DNA of 64,000 bases from Pseudophaeobacter leonis (GCF_002087335.1 NZ_MWVJ01000021.1:21539-85538); one strand, 5' to 3'. Positions 10,221 through 21,256 are shown, numbered from the stretch's first letter. Translations and numbers: made by a program. Notes: generated from the letters alone by a model not told the origin.

Positions 10221-10577
10221 ATGAGCGGCTATCTGACGACCCATGTTCTGGATACGGCCCGGGGCTGCCCCGCGACCGGCCTGCCCATCACCCTTTTTCG
10301 TTTTGAAGGTGCGGCACGCCACAAACTGGTCGAGATGACCACCAATGCCGATGGCCGCACCAACAGCCCGATCCTGCCCCAGGCGGATTTCAGTCCCGGC
10401 ATTTACGAGCTGGTTTTTCACGCAGGCCACTACCTGCGCGCCAGCGGCCAGGCCGGTGCCGATCCGCTGTTTCTCGATGAGGTGCCCATTCGCTTTGGCA
10501 TGAGCGATGCTGCGGCGCATTATCACGTCCCCCTGCTGCTCTCGCCCTTTGGCTACTCCACCTATCGCGGCAGCTGA
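10221..10577 (+). CDS. uraH: 5-hydroxyisourate hydrolase (transthyretin-like)
   Basis: The 118-residue protein has all family hallmarks: the N-terminal [14 protein letters not shown] with catalytic His, the central R in TNADGRT, the [19 protein letters not shown] end and the diagnostic C-terminal YRGS. It hydrolyses 5-hydroxyisourate, the product of PuuD, to OHCU, the substrate of UraD. It is divergent from puuE-uraD across 191 bases. That region has a short palindrome (CGCCGC/GCGGCG, 10155-10171) that might be a control site. Confidence 0.95.
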   Translation: MSGYLTTHVLDTARGCPATGLPITLFRFEGAARHKLVEMTTNADGRTNSPILPQADFSPGIYELVFHAGHYLRASGQAGADPLFLDEVPIRFGMSDAAAHYHVPLLLSPFGYSTYRGS

Positions 10578-10618
10578 CCCCGCGCGCGCCCCTTCCGGCC
10601 AGCTCCCTTCTCACCGTC

Positions 10619-10735
10619 CCAGTTGTGAAAGGGTCAAGGGCGGCGCAGCCGCCGGGCTCTGCCCGGCTTGCCCTTGAGGCGATCACAACTGGATTAAACT
10701 TGTTGTGGCGCCTTCAGGGGCAAATCCCCCCTGAA
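10619..10735. repeat. Nested inverted repeats downstream of uraH
   Basis: The outer arms CCAGTTGTGA (10619-10628) and TCACAACTGG (10683-10692) enclose GTCAAGGGC / GCCCTTGA arms and two GC hairpins. A second hairpin, CTTCAGGGG / CCCCTGAAG, lies at 10712-10735. A pyrimidine-rich run follows. With copy C this fills the gap between uraH and the convergent LysR gene and probably ends both transcripts. Confidence 0.65.
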
Positions 10736-10781
10736 GCGCTTCTCAGCAGATTTTCTTACTTTCTTTCTTACTTTCTTTTTT

Positions 10782-10858
10782 GCGCCGCGCAGCGGCGCTG
10801 GGCCCAACGCAGGAGCGGGCCCGTCAGGGCATGCGCCCGGGGCGGGAGCTCCCCCTTG
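10782..10858 (+). repeat. Dispersed convergent-intergenic element, copy C
   Basis: GC stem-loop (GCGCCGCGCAGCGGCGC), then TGGGCCCAA, an internal GC-rich hairpin and a GGGCGGGAGC end. Lies between uraH (+) and the LysR gene (-). Confidence 0.7.
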
Positions 10859-10878
10859 TTTCTTTGCTCCAACACCAG

Positions 10879-11820
10879 TCAGCTCTCGTCCGGGGTGCCA
10901 AAGATCGAGGCCTCCGCCGCCCGCACCGAGGCTCCCATGCGCTGGGTCATAAAATCCATGAACAGACGCGTCTTTGGATCCTGATGACGGCGATGGGTAT
11001 AAAGACAGGCCATCTGCACCGAAACCGGCGGCGTTTTCTCAGCCACAGCAACCAACGCTCCGGATGCCAGGTGCCCTGCCACCTCAAACACCGGCTTCAG
11101 CGCAATGCCTTCTCCGGACAGCGCCCAGTCTGTCAGCACATCACCATCGTCACACTCATAGCGCCCCGAGACAGCAAAGCGTTGTGGGCCGTCTTCACAC
11201 TGCAGCATCCACTGAAACTCGCTGGCGCCGGGATAGCGCAGGTTGAGGCAATTGTGCGTCCCCCTGACCAGATCCTCGCCACTATCAGGGCTGCCATGGC
11301 GCGCAATATAGCTGGGTGCTGCGCAAAGCACCCTTTGGCAGTCGGCAATCTTGCGAATGCGCAGATTGCTATCGGCGGGCTGTCCCAGAAAGAACGCCAT
11401 ATCCAGCCCCTCGGTGGTCAGATCCACCGTGCGGTCAGACATCCGCAGGCGCAGATTGATCTCCGGGTACTGCGCCAAAAATTCAGGCACCTCTGGCGCC
11501 ACCAAACGCCGCCCGGCCCCCAAAGGGGCTGCCACAAACAACGTGCCACGCGGCGTATCCGTCAGATGCATCACCTGCGCCTCAGCCTGATCCACCGCCT
11601 CCAGCACCGAAACCGCGCCGGAATAAAACGCCTGGCCCTGCTCGGTCGCCGTCAGATTGCGGGTGGTGCGCTGGAACAGACGCACCCCGAGATAGTCCTC
11701 CAGCTGCGAGATCCGCGCCGAGGTCACCGCCGGTGAGATCCGTAAATCCCGCCCCGCCGCCGACATAGAGCCCAGCTCATAGACCCTCACAAAGGTCCGG
11801 ATATTGTCGAGATAAGACAT
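10879..11820 (-). CDS. LysR-family transcriptional regulator
   Basis: A 313-residue LTTR with the winged HTH at residues about 4-62 (SMSAAGRDLRISPAVTSARI, then LFQRTTRNLTATEQG) and a periplasmic-binding-like effector domain from about residue 90 to 295. It is transcribed divergently from puuD with 139 bases between the starts, the usual arrangement for an LTTR controlling its neighbour. It is most likely a urate or purine-intermediate responsive regulator of puuD. The effector is not visible from sequence. The frame is intact. Confidence 0.88.
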   Translation of the reverse strand: MSYLDNIRTFVRVYELGSMSAAGRDLRISPAVTSARISQLEDYLGVRLFQRTTRNLTATEQGQAFYSGAVSVLEAVDQAEAQVMHLTDTPRGTLFVAAPLGAGRRLVAPEVPEFLAQYPEINLRLRMSDRTVDLTTEGLDMAFFLGQPADSNLRIRKIADCQRVLCAAPSYIARHGSPDSGEDLVRGTHNCLNLRYPGASEFQWMLQCEDGPQRFAVSGRYECDDGDVLTDWALSGEGIALKPVFEVAGHLASGALVAVAEKTPPVSVQMACLYTHRRHQDPKTRLFMDFMTQRMGASVRAAEASIFGTPDES

Positions 11821-11959
11821 ACAGCTCCACTCTTCTTTTGCGGCATTCTTCTTGTTTTTTTGATACAGCTTGGAAGTTTACTGGAATACCGAAGAAACAC
11901 GGGCTTGCCTAGGGTGGCCAAAGGGGAAACCCTTACGACAAAGACAATGAGGGCGTGGC

Positions 11960-13188
11960 ATGTACGAGATTTTGATGATGTGGGATTGGCTGGGCTTTGC
12001 CATTCGCTGGCTGCATGTGATCACGGCAATGGCCTGGATCGGCTCATCTTTTTACTTTATTGCTCTTGATCTGGGGCTGCGCAAATCCCCGGACCTGCCC
12101 GTTGGCGCCCATGGCGAAGAGTGGCAGGTGCATGGCGGTGGATTTTATCACATCCGCAAATATCTGGTGGCCCCGGCGAGATGCCCGAGCACCTGATCTG
12201 GTTCAAATGGGAAAGCTATACCACCTGGCTCAGTGGTTTTGCCCTGCTGATGGTGGTGTATTGGGTTGGCGGTGAGCTCTACCTGATCGACCAGACCAAG
12301 GCCCAACTGGCGCTCTGGCAGGGAATCGCGATCTCTGCCGCTTCGCTGTCGGTCGGCTGGCTGATCTACGACCGGCTGTGCAAATCCGGTCTGGCCGAGC
12401 GCCCCACCCTGTTGATGGTGCTGCTGTTTGTGCTGCTGGTGGCCATGGGCTATGGGCTCAATCAGGTCTTTACCGGTCGCGCCATGATGCTGCATCTGGG
12501 CGCCTTTACCGCCACCATCATGACCGCCAATGTGTTTTTCATCATCATGCCAAACCAGCGCATTGTGGTGGCCGACCTGCAGGCGGGGCGCACACCGGAC
12601 GCAAAATACGGCAAGATCGCCAATCTGCGCTCGACCCATAACAACTACCTCACCCTGCCGGTGATCTTCCTGATGCTGTCGAACCACTCCCCACTGGCCT
12701 TTGCCTCGCAGTACAACTGGTTGATTGCCGCGCTGGTGTTCCTGATGGTGACGCCCATCCGCCATTATTTCAACACCAAACACGCAGGCACAGGCAATCC
12801 GACCTGGACCTGGCTGGCCACAACACTGCTGTTTATGGGCGTGATCATCCTGTCCACCTTTGGGCTCAAGCATGACGGCGAGCCCGAGCAAGACGCCGCC
12901 CTTACCGGCACCGCCCTGGTGATGGCCAAGGCACAGGGATTTGACGAGGTGCATGAGATCGTCCTGGGCCGCTGCAGCATGTGCCACGCGCGCGAGCCCT
13001 TTTGGGATGGCATTCGCACCGCCCCAAAGGGTGTGTTGCTGGAAACCGAAGGCGATCTGGCCCGCCAGGCCGAGGCTGTCTTTATGCATGCCGGCCTCAC
13101 TGACGCCATGCCCCCTGCCAATGTCACCTTTATGGAGCCCGAGGATCGCGCCGCCATCCGGCGCTGGTTCAAAAACGCCCGCATGTGA
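11960..13188 (+). CDS. puuD: Urate hydroxylase PuuD, membrane protein with cytochrome c domain (frame break)
   Basis: PuuD oxidises urate to 5-hydroxyisourate in the inner membrane and passes electrons to its C-terminal cytochrome c. The N-terminal part has about eight hydrophobic segments (WLHVITAMAWIGSSFYFIA and later ones). The C-terminal domain carries a heme motif, CSMCH (residues about 335-339), and the axial-ligand region AMPPANVTFM. One base is missing near 12177: the first frame ends at 12196, but adding a base joins HIRKYLVAPA to EMPEHLIWFKWESYTTW. The reconstructed length of about 409 residues is normal. Start ATG 11960 has a GAGGG ribosome site. It provides the first step for UraH and UraD. 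Confidence 0.88.
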
Positions 13189-13380
13189 CCGCCTTTGCGC
13201 GGACGAGCAGGTTCCTGCCCGTCCGCGCCCAAGTTTGTTCGCCACGCCGCTCTGATCCCTTTACCTCGCGCCGCGCTGTGCTAGGGTCGCGCTGTTGTCC
13301 CGGATGGCTCTTTTTTTCAGATCCAACCCTGCCGGGATGCCCGCGTTACGCCCCCTTTTTGCACGCTGCCCGGAGTGCCC

Positions 13381-15255
13381 ATGTTTCTCAATTTGTCCCT
13401 CCGCACTGCACTGCGCACTGCACTGTGGACTTCACTGTGGACTTCACTGCGGACTTCACTGCGGACGACAGCCCTGAGCCTCTGTTTGACCGGGTTTACT
13501 TTGACTGGGCTGTTTGCGCCAACAGCTGGGAGGGCCGCCGAGGCTGTCTTGACCTCTCCCGGCGCATCTGAAGACCTAGCATCGCAACTGCAGGCCGCAT
13601 CTTCGGTACTGGCAGCCCGTGCGGAAACAGATGTGCAAGAGCTGCTGGCCGCCGCGTTGTCGGATTACCGCACTCTGGTTCAGGTGCTCTATAACGCCGG
13701 GCATTTCTCACCGCAGGTGACCATCCAGCTGGATGGGGTCGAGGCCGCCCACATTCAACCGCTGAACCAACCGCGCCGAATAGACAAGATCCAGATCATC
13801 GTCACCCCCGGCCCCAGCTTTCGCTTCTCACGCGCCGAAATCACCCCCTGGCCTGCCGCCAGCGCGGTGGAGATCCCCACAGGCTTTAGCGCAGGCAAAC
13901 CCGCCAATACCGCCGTGTTGAGCGCGGCCGGTGCCGCCGGGCTGCAGGCCTGGCAAAACGCCGGTCACCCTAAGGTCCGCATGGCCCAGCAGGACATCTC
14001 CGCCAATCATCGCGCCAATACACTGGACGCCCGGCTGCGGCTGGCCCCCGGACCACGGCTGAAATTTGGCACGCTCCGGCCCGCCAACAGCAGTACCGTG
14101 CGTCCTGAGGCCCTGCAAAGGATCGCAGGGTTTCCCACCGATGAGATTTATCATCCGAATCTTTTGGCCAAATCGGCAGCCCGTCTGCGCCGCACGGGCG
14201 CCTTTTCCTCGGTGACACTACGGGTCGATGATCAGGCCACATTCGATGACAGGTTGGACTTCGCCTTTGAGGTAGAGGACCTGCCGCCCCGCCGTCTTAC
14301 CTTTGGCGCCGAACTCAGCTCGACCGACGGGCTGTAGATCACCGCCTCCTGGATGCATCGCAACCTTTTTGGCGGTGCCGAGAAACTGCGCTTTGAAACC
14401 CGCCTCAGCGGTCTGGGCAGCAGCAACGATATTGACGGGCGCATCGCGCTACGGCTGGACCGGCCTGCCACCCTGGGGCCGGATGACAACCTGTTTTACC
14501 TGCTAGAGGCAGAACGCCTGGATGAAGAACACTATACCGCGACCCAGGGGCTGGGCGCTATTGGTGTGCGCCGGGTCTATTCCGACCAGCTGTTTGGCGA
14601 AGCCAGCATTGGCTTTAACACGATCCTCGCCTCGGACGCCTTTGGCGAGCGCCGGTTCAAATACATCACCGGCTATGTGCGGGCCGAGTATGACCAACGC
14701 AACAGTCGGGTTGACGCCACCCAGGGCTATTTCCTTGATGCGCGTCTGACGCCTTTCTTTGGGCTCGATGGCACCGATAGCGGGTTGCAGGTGCAGCTGG
14801 ACGGGCGGGTTTATCACGGGCTGGGTCATGATGATCGCATCGTTCTGGCCGGGCGCGCACAGCTGGGGTCGGTCATTGGCCCCTCGCTGGGCAACACCTC
14901 CCCGACGCTGTTGTTCTTTTCCGGTGGTGCCGGATCTGTACGCGGCCACGAGTACCAGTCGCTTGGCATTCCCATCGGCAGCAACACGGCCGGCGGGCGC
15001 GGCTATCTGGCTCTTTCCGGCGAAATACGCGGCAAACTGAACGACAAACTCTCGCTGGTGGGCTTTTTTGATATTGGCTATGTCGACAGCGATGCCTTTG
15101 TTTCCAGCACCTCGCAAAGCCACTCGGGCGCCGGGCTGGGCCTGCGCTATGATGTGGCGGGCAACGGGGCGTTGCGGGTCGACCTCGCCTATCCGGTGGA
15201 TGGCGGCACCGACGACGGGTTGCAATTCTACATCGGTATTGGGCAGTCTTTCTGA
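13381..15255 (+). pseudogene. tamA: TamA, Omp85-family assembly factor, interrupted by in-frame amber codon
   Basis: TamA is an outer-membrane Omp85 barrel that works with TamB in outer-membrane protein or lipid transport. The protein has a signal sequence preceded by tetrapeptide repeats (RTAL/WTSL type), three POTRA-like domains (residues about 50-310) and a 16-strand-type barrel with the conserved VRGHEYQSLG motif near residue 519. A TAG at 14335-14337 interrupts it in the first barrel region. The same frame continues directly (ITASWMHRNLFGGAE), so this is a single codon change, most simply CAG to TAG, not an indel. GTG at 13375 is an alternative start, but ATG 13381 has a GGAG site at good spacing. 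It overlaps tamB as TGATG. It may be functional if the stop is a sequence error. Confidence 0.8.
13402..13461. repeat. 12-bp tandem repeat in tamA leader
   Basis: Five 12-bp units (two CGCACTGCACTG, then TGGACTTCACTG and CGGACTTCACTG) in frame, coding for R/W-T-A/S-L tetrapeptides before the signal hydrophobic core. Confidence 0.85.
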
Positions 15256-18200
15256 TGCGTCTTCTCTCTCCCCTGCGCGCCACGCTGCTGGCAGCAACTA
15301 CGCTGTGCTTCGCGGCACTAACGCCGCTGGCGGCGCAAGACAGCCAACAAGACAGCCAAGCGGAACCCAGCTATCTCGAAACCTTTATCGAGGACACCCT
15401 GTCGAGCGACAGTCAGTTCATCTCGGTAAGCGGCCTCACGGGGGCCCTGTCGTCGCAGGCCAGCATTGAAAAGATAACCGTGGCGGATGAGGCGGGCGTC
15501 TGGCTGCAACTCATCCACGCCGGGCGGGACTGGACCCGGCTGGCCCTGCTGCGCGGAGAGTTCTCGGTCAATCGCCTCACCGCCTCTGAGATAAATGTGT
15601 TGCGCCAGCCGCAGCCCCTGCCACAAGACCCGAGCCTGCCCACCCCAGAGGCCACGCCCTTTCAGCTGCCAGAGCTGCCAGTCGCAATAGACCTTGGCGA
15701 AATCAGTGTCGGGCGCATCGAGCTTGCCAAAGAGCTCTTTGGCTTTGCCGCCAGTCTGGATCTGCAGGGGTCTTTGAGGTTTGCGGAGGCCAGCCTCGCC
15801 ACCGAGCTGCAGATCAACCGCCTCGACAAGCCCGGCGACCGGCTGGCTCTGAAGGCAGGCTATGCCAATGAAAGCCGCCAAATCACCCTCGATCTGGCGC
15901 TGGACGAGGCTACAGGGGGCCTGATCTCGACCGCTCTCAAGCTGCCGGGCAGCCCCAGCCTGCGCCTCAGCATCGCGGGTGATGGCCCGGTTGAGGATTT
16001 TGCCGCCCAGATTGCATTGGCCTCCGATGGCACCGAGCGGCTTGCTGGCAATGTCGTGCTCATGGCCAACCCTGCTGCCGCAGGTTCTGACGGCCTGCCT
16101 ACAGGCAGTACGGCTGCGCCCAGGGAGGGCGAGACGCAAGAGACAGCCTCCCCAGGCGGCATCCGGTTCAGCGCCGATCTGCACGGCGACATCGACGCCT
16201 TGCTGCAGGCCGACTACCGGCCCTTCTTTGGCCCGGATCTGGCGCTGAGCCTGCGCGGCGATACCGCAGCGGACCGCGGTATCACCCTCGACAGCCTCGC
16301 ACTGCGCACCCGGGCGCTGGGTATATCGGGCGCACTGGCGCTCACGCCGACTGGCGTGCTCGACACGGCCAACCTGCGCGCCGCCATCACGGCCCCCGAG
16401 GGGCAGACGGCAATCCTGCTGCCTCTGCCCGGTGCGGACACCCATCTGGCGCGCGCCGAAATACTGGCCAGCAAAACCAGCGATGGGCCCTGGAGTGTCA
16501 CCGCAGAGCTACGCCAGCTCAACCATCCGGAGGCTCAGGTCGCCAGCGGCGTTGTGACGGCCGAGGGGCTGCTCACACAAGAGGGTGCAGCGGCGGCTGC
16601 CCTCAACGGTCAGATCACGGCAGAGCTGCAGGGCCTGCAGCTGCGCGACCCAGCGCTGGCTGCGGCCATCGGCACCGAGATTTCCCTCTCCACCGGCCTC
16701 ACCTCCGAAGGCCCCGGCGCGCTGGCGCTCAAGGAGGTCTTGCTGCAGGGCAGTGACTATCAGGCCAGCGGAGATGTGACATTTGAAGGACTGCAGGCAG
16801 GCCTGAAGATCACTGCAGATCTGCGTGCCGGGGCCGCAAATATGGCACGGTTTTCCGCCCTGGCGGGGCAACCGCTGGCCGGTGCTGTGCAGGCGCAGAT
16901 AGACGGGTCGCTCACACCGCTCTCAGGCGCCTTTGAGGCAGATCTGGCGCTGCAGGGTCAGGGGCTTTCCGCAGGCATTGCCCAATTGGATCGCATAACT
17001 CAGGGCACACTGGCTCTGACCTTCAAAGGCGGACGCGGGGCCGAAGGGCTGCGGGTCGACACCTTCCATCTGGAGGCCGGCCAGTTTTCAGCCGAGGCCA
17101 GTGGTGATCTGGACAGTCGCGCAGGCGCGCTGCAATTACGCGCCGAACTCAAAGAGCTTGGCCAGTTTGTGCCGCAGATTTCGGGGCCTCTGGCCTTGGC
17201 CGGTGATGTTGTTCGCGATGGCGACAGCCTGACGGGCGCGGTGCAGCTCACGGGACCGCATGCCTCATTTGCCAGCCTGAAAGGCGCGGTGCAACTGGAC
17301 GGCGATGCCGATTTCACCTTTGACGCGGCTCTGGCCGAGTTGCAGCGATTTGTGCCCGAACTGCCCGGCAAAGTGACAGCAGTTGGCCAGGCGCTGCGCC
17401 GCGATGGGCAGTGGCAAATTACAGCAGACGCCAAGGCGCCTGCAGGTGCCGAGGCCCGGCTTTCGGGAGGTTTTGATGAGGCCAGCGGTCTGGCCGACCT
17501 CAGCGCCAAAGGCGCGCTGCGGCTTGAGGGCGCCAATCCCTTTATCAGCCCCAACCTGGTGCAGGGCAGTGCCGCCTTTGATCTCACTCTGAAAGGCGCG
17601 CCCGGTCTGGACGCCCTGAGCGGCAGCGTCACCACCTCAGGCGCCTCACTGGCGCTGCCCGCGGCCGCCCTGCGCGTGGATGATATCGCAGCCTCCGTGA
17701 CTCTGGCGGGTGCCCAGGCCCAGATACTGGTCTCCGCCCGCCCCCGCGATGGGGGCGCGGTACGGATTGAAGGGCCGTTGCCCGAAATTCGCCCTTTGAG
17801 GGCGCGCTGCAGATTGGCATCCGAGATGTCGTGCTAACCGATAGTCTGAGCTACGAGACGCTGCTGAACGGGGATCTGGCCTTGTCCGGCGCTCTCAGCA
17901 GCAACAGCCGCCTGAGCGGACGCATAAATGTTGGTGAGACCAATATTAATCTCAACACGGCCGGCGGCGCCATCTCAGCTGCTCCTATTCCGCCCATTCG
18001 CCACATCGCCGAGCCGCGCCACAGCCAGCTGACCCGCGCCCGCGCCGGTCTGATTCAAAGCAATGCCTCAGGCGGCTCCAGCACCAATATCGCGCTGGAT
18101 GTGATGATTGATGCACCAAATCGCGTCTATGCCCGCGGCCGTGGCCTGCGCGCGGAACTGGGAGGCCAGATCCATCTGCGGGGCAGTACTGCTGCACTGG

Positions 18201-18781
18201 CCCCTTCTGGTCAGATCAGTCTGGTGCGCGGCACCTTTGATATTCTCGGTCGCAGGCTGGATCTGGATGAAGGCCGCATTACCCTGCTGGGCAACCTGAA
18301 GCCCTATCTTGAGTTCACCTCTTCGGCCAGTACTTCCACGGGCAGCGCCACGCTGGAGATCTCGGGACCGGTGGATGCCCCCGAGATCAAGGTCACCTCG
18401 GATCCGCCCCGCCCCAGCGAAGAGGCTCTGGCGCTGCTGCTGTTTGGCGACAACATTGCCGATCTGTCCCCGCTGGCCCTGGCCCGCCTGGCCAAATCGG
18501 CGCTGGACCTCAGCGGTCGTGGTCTTGGCACGCAACAGCGCGGGCTGCGCGACAGCACCGGCGCGGACCGGGTGGATCTGGGACTGGACAATGGCGGCTC
18601 GGGCCTCGTTGGCATTGGCGGCTATCTCGGGGCAAAGGCCTATACCGACCTAAACGTCAACACCCGCGGCGACAGCGAGTTGAGCATCAACCTGGACCTG
18701 TCGAACAACATAACGGTCAAGGGCACGGTCGACAGCCAGGGCGAAAGCGGCATTGGCCTGCTGTTCAAGCGCGATTACTGA
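15255..18781 (+). CDS. tamB: TamB, translocation and assembly module inner-membrane factor (frame break)
   Basis: TamB is a very long beta-helical periplasmic protein anchored in the inner membrane that spans to TamA. An N-terminal signal/anchor (LLAATTLCFAALTPLAA) is followed by about 800 residues of repetitive, Ala/Leu/Gly-rich beta sequence and the conserved C-terminal TamB domain (FDILGRRLDLDEGRI, DPPRPSEEALALLLFGD, ELSINLDLSNNITVKG). A single base is missing near 17793 in a run of C; restoring it joins the two parts as EIRPFEGALQIGIRD. The reconstructed protein is about 1,176 residues, typical for alphaproteobacteria. It is co-transcribed with tamA. Confidence 0.9.
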
Positions 18782-18938
18782 CAGCTGGCGCGCCTTAAAT
18801 GCACAGTGGGGCGTCAGGCCGCCGCGCCCTGCGGATCTGACAATTTCACCCATATGCAACGCAAGCCCTTTTCCAAAACGCCGCAGGCGCCTAGTCTGCC
18901 TGCCGAACCCGCCACATCAGCCAAGAGGGCCAAACTGC

Positions 18939-20042
18939 ATGACGGATCAGCCCAGGCGGCCCTCGATATTGGCCCGCATCGTAAAGCGCATGAAACATTG
19001 GCTGCATCTGCAGAAGTTTCACGCCTCTTTGCGGCATCTTCATGGGCCCAGGCACCGTGTCGCCGCGCCGGATGAGGTGGTTCTGGTCGCGCTGGTCCGG
19101 GACGGCGCCTATTATCTCGACGCGTTTTTTGACCATTATCGCAGCCTTGGCCTGTCGCATTTTGTCTTTTTCGACAATGGCTCCAGTGACACAACGCTGG
19201 CCCGGCTGCGGCAGGAACCGGGCGTCGTCATCCTGCAATCCACCCTGCACTGGGGCGATTTTGAAAACGATTTCCGCAACTACGCGGCCCAGCGCTATGC
19301 CGCAGATCGCTGGTGTTTGATTGTCGACATGGACGAGATCTTTGATTTTGAAGGACGTGCCGAGATTGGGCTCAGCGGCTTGACCCGCTACCTGACCGAA
19401 CAGGGCTACACCGGGCTGATGGCGCAAATGCTTGAGATGTTCCCCAAAGCCCCTTTGAGCGCGGTCGCAAACCTGCCCTACCCACAGGTCTTGGAGCAGT
19501 TTACCCATTTTGATATCAGCACAATTACCACGCATGACTACAGTAGCGCCGCGACGGGGCTTGCGTATTTTCTGCGTCAGAATAGCGGCCCTGCCCCTGT
19601 GCCGCCTGTTCTCTTTGGCGGCATCCGCGGCAAGGTCTTTGGCGAGACCTGCTGTCTCAGCAAACATCCCCTGATTTTTGTCGGCCCCGGCGTGCAGGCG
19701 GCCCTGCATCCGCATGCCTCAACCGGGTTGCGCTTGGCCCCGATGAGTGCACTTCTGAAGCACTACAAATTTGCCAATGACGCCCTTGCGCGCGACAAGG
19801 CCTCGCAGGCCCGGGCCTCAATCTCCCATGGCGAGGACCGCTTGCGCCTCTCGGTGCTGACACAGGAGCCGGACCTCAGCCTCTGGTCGCCGCAGGCGCA
19901 GTGTTTTGACGGTATTGCCACCTTGCAACAGCAGGGGTTTTTACAGGCAGATCCCGCCTATTCCGCCGTCCTGAGCCAAAGCGTAGCCGCGTCACAGAGC
20001 AAAGCAGCCCCGTCACAGACCAACGAGGCCTCGCATGGCTGA
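18939..20042 (+). CDS. Glycosyltransferase family 2-like protein
   Basis: The 367-residue protein has a GT-A-like fold of the type found in many Rhodobacterales (Glyco_tranf_2_4): VLVALVRDGAYYLDAFFDHY, FFDNGSSDTT and the metal-binding VDMDEIFDF (residues about 128-136). The ATG at 18939 was chosen because a GAGGG site precedes it and TDQPRRP begins the conserved part. The C-terminal 25 residues are an S/Q/A-rich repeat. It overlaps the next glycosyltransferase by 8 bases, so the two are coupled. Probably adds a sugar in exopolysaccharide synthesis; donor unknown. Confidence 0.75.
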   Translation: MTDQPRRPSILARIVKRMKHWLHLQKFHASLRHLHGPRHRVAAPDEVVLVALVRDGAYYLDAFFDHYRSLGLSHFVFFDNGSSDTTLARLRQEPGVVILQSTLHWGDFENDFRNYAAQRYAADRWCLIVDMDEIFDFEGRAEIGLSGLTRYLTEQGYTGLMAQMLEMFPKAPLSAVANLPYPQVLEQFTHFDISTITTHDYSSAATGLAYFLRQNSGPAPVPPVLFGGIRGKVFGETCCLSKHPLIFVGPGVQAALHPHASTGLRLAPMSALLKHYKFANDALARDKASQARASISHGEDRLRLSVLTQEPDLSLWSPQAQCFDGIATLQQQGFLQADPAYSAVLSQSVAASQSKAAPSQTNEASHG

Positions 20043-21006
20043 GATACCCCTCGCAAAGCAGCCCACGCTCAGCGCCGTTGTGATTGGCCGCAACGAGGGC
20101 GCAAGCCTTCTGGCCTGCCTCGCCTCACTGAAACCACAGGTACAGCGGCTGATCTATGTCGACAGCGGCTCCAGTGACGGCTCTGTTGCTGCCGCCAGAC
20201 GCCTCGGCGCCGAGGTTGTTGCCCTGGATATGTCGCAGCCTTTTACCGCCGCCCGCGCCCGCAATGCCGGGCTGGCCCAGCTGGCCGATGAGGAGGGTTT
20301 TGTGCAGCTGGTTGATGGCGACTGCACGGTTGACCCGACCTGGGTTGCGCTGGCCTGCGCCTTTTTGCAACAGCACCCAAAGGTGGCGGTGACCTGCGGC
20401 CGGCGGCGCGAACGCTTCCCCGAGGCCTCCATTTACAACCACCTCTGCGACAGAGAGTGGGACACCCCGATCGGAGAGACCAAGGCCTGCGGTGGCGACG
20501 CCCTGATGCGACTGGACGCGCTGCGCGCGGTGACAGGCTACCGTGCTGATCTCATTGCCGGAGAAGAGCCCGAGATGTGCCTGCGCCTGCGTCAGGCCGG
20601 CTGGAAAATCTGGCGCCTCGATGCCGAAAGGAGTTTGCATGACGCTCAGATCCTACGATTTGACCAATGGTGGAAGCGCAGCCGCAGGGCCGGCCATGCC
20701 TTTGCAGAGGGTGCCGCGTTGCATGGGGCCCCGCCCGAACGGCACTGGGTCCGCGAAACAGGGCGCGCTGTGATCTGGGGCGGTTTGCTGCCGCTTTTTG
20801 TCATCATTGCCGCAGTGTTTTTCTCACCCTGGGCCCTGATAGCAGGGCTGATCTACCCGCTGCAATGGCTCCGTCTGTCGCGCCGGATAGGGGTTTTACC
20901 AGGGTTTTTCTCGGTGCTGGGAAAATTTGCCGAATGCGCAGGCGTTGCCGAATACTGGTGGAACCGGCTGCGGGGTAAAAACCGCGCGATACTGGAATAT
21001 AAATAG
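20035..21006 (+). CDS. Glycosyltransferase family 2 with C-terminal membrane segments
   Basis: GT2 signature features are LSAVVIGRNEG (nucleotide-binding beta strand), YVDSGSSDGS, the metal-binding VDGDCTVDPTW (residues about 93-103) and ACGGDALMRLDAL before the acceptor region GEEPEMCLRLR. Two or three hydrophobic stretches (residues about 245-285) indicate inner-membrane attachment. It overlaps the preceding gene by 8 bases. Likely transfers a sugar to a lipid-linked intermediate on the cytoplasmic face. Confidence 0.85.
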   Translation: MAEIPLAKQPTLSAVVIGRNEGASLLACLASLKPQVQRLIYVDSGSSDGSVAAARRLGAEVVALDMSQPFTAARARNAGLAQLADEEGFVQLVDGDCTVDPTWVALACAFLQQHPKVAVTCGRRRERFPEASIYNHLCDREWDTPIGETKACGGDALMRLDALRAVTGYRADLIAGEEPEMCLRLRQAGWKIWRLDAERSLHDAQILRFDQWWKRSRRAGHAFAEGAALHGAPPERHWVRETGRAVIWGGLLPLFVIIAAVFFSPWALIAGLIYPLQWLRLSRRIGVLPGFFSVLGKFAECAGVAEYWWNRLRGKNRAILEYK

Positions 21007-21099
21007 CCCAGGCGGCTCGCATTTGTGCAGCCCTCGCCCCTCACTCCAATCCATTCTACTCCACAGAGACCAGAACAGGGGCCAGATATATCCACACCC

Positions 21100-21186
21100 G
21101 CGCCGCCTCAAAAGAGGCGGCGCCGGGCCCAAGGCCGCCAAGGTGGGGGCGCAGCCGCCATCTGCGGGCGCGGGAGCCACTCCTTT
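21100..21186 (+). repeat. Dispersed convergent-intergenic element, copy D
   Basis: CGCCGCCTC/GAGGCGGCG stem-loop, then CCGGGCCCAA, a GC-rich middle and GCGCGGGAGC. Lies between the GT2 gene (+) and the WecG-type gene (-). Confidence 0.7.
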
Positions 21187-21211
21187 GCCTGTCCTGCAGC
21201 CCGCAGGTTTC

Positions 21212-21256
21212 GTCTCGCCAGCCTTTGTCTCACCAGCCTTTGTGTCTAGCGCTTTC
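21212..21256. repeat. 15-bp tandem repeat at the 3' end of the WecG-type gene
   Basis: Two close copies and one poor copy of GTCTCRCCAGCCTTT. The third overlaps the stop codon of the minus-strand gene. Confidence 0.6.

Noticed and set aside
10619..10735. Nested hairpins considered as a riboswitch or tRNA-like RNA
   Set aside because: No riboswitch core or tRNA features, and it lies downstream of uraH and tail-to-tail with the LysR gene rather than in a 5' leader.
14335..14337. Amber codon read as pyrrolysine in tamA
   Set aside because: No pyrrolysine context or genes; Omp85 barrels have no such residue. A point change or sequencing error is much more likely.
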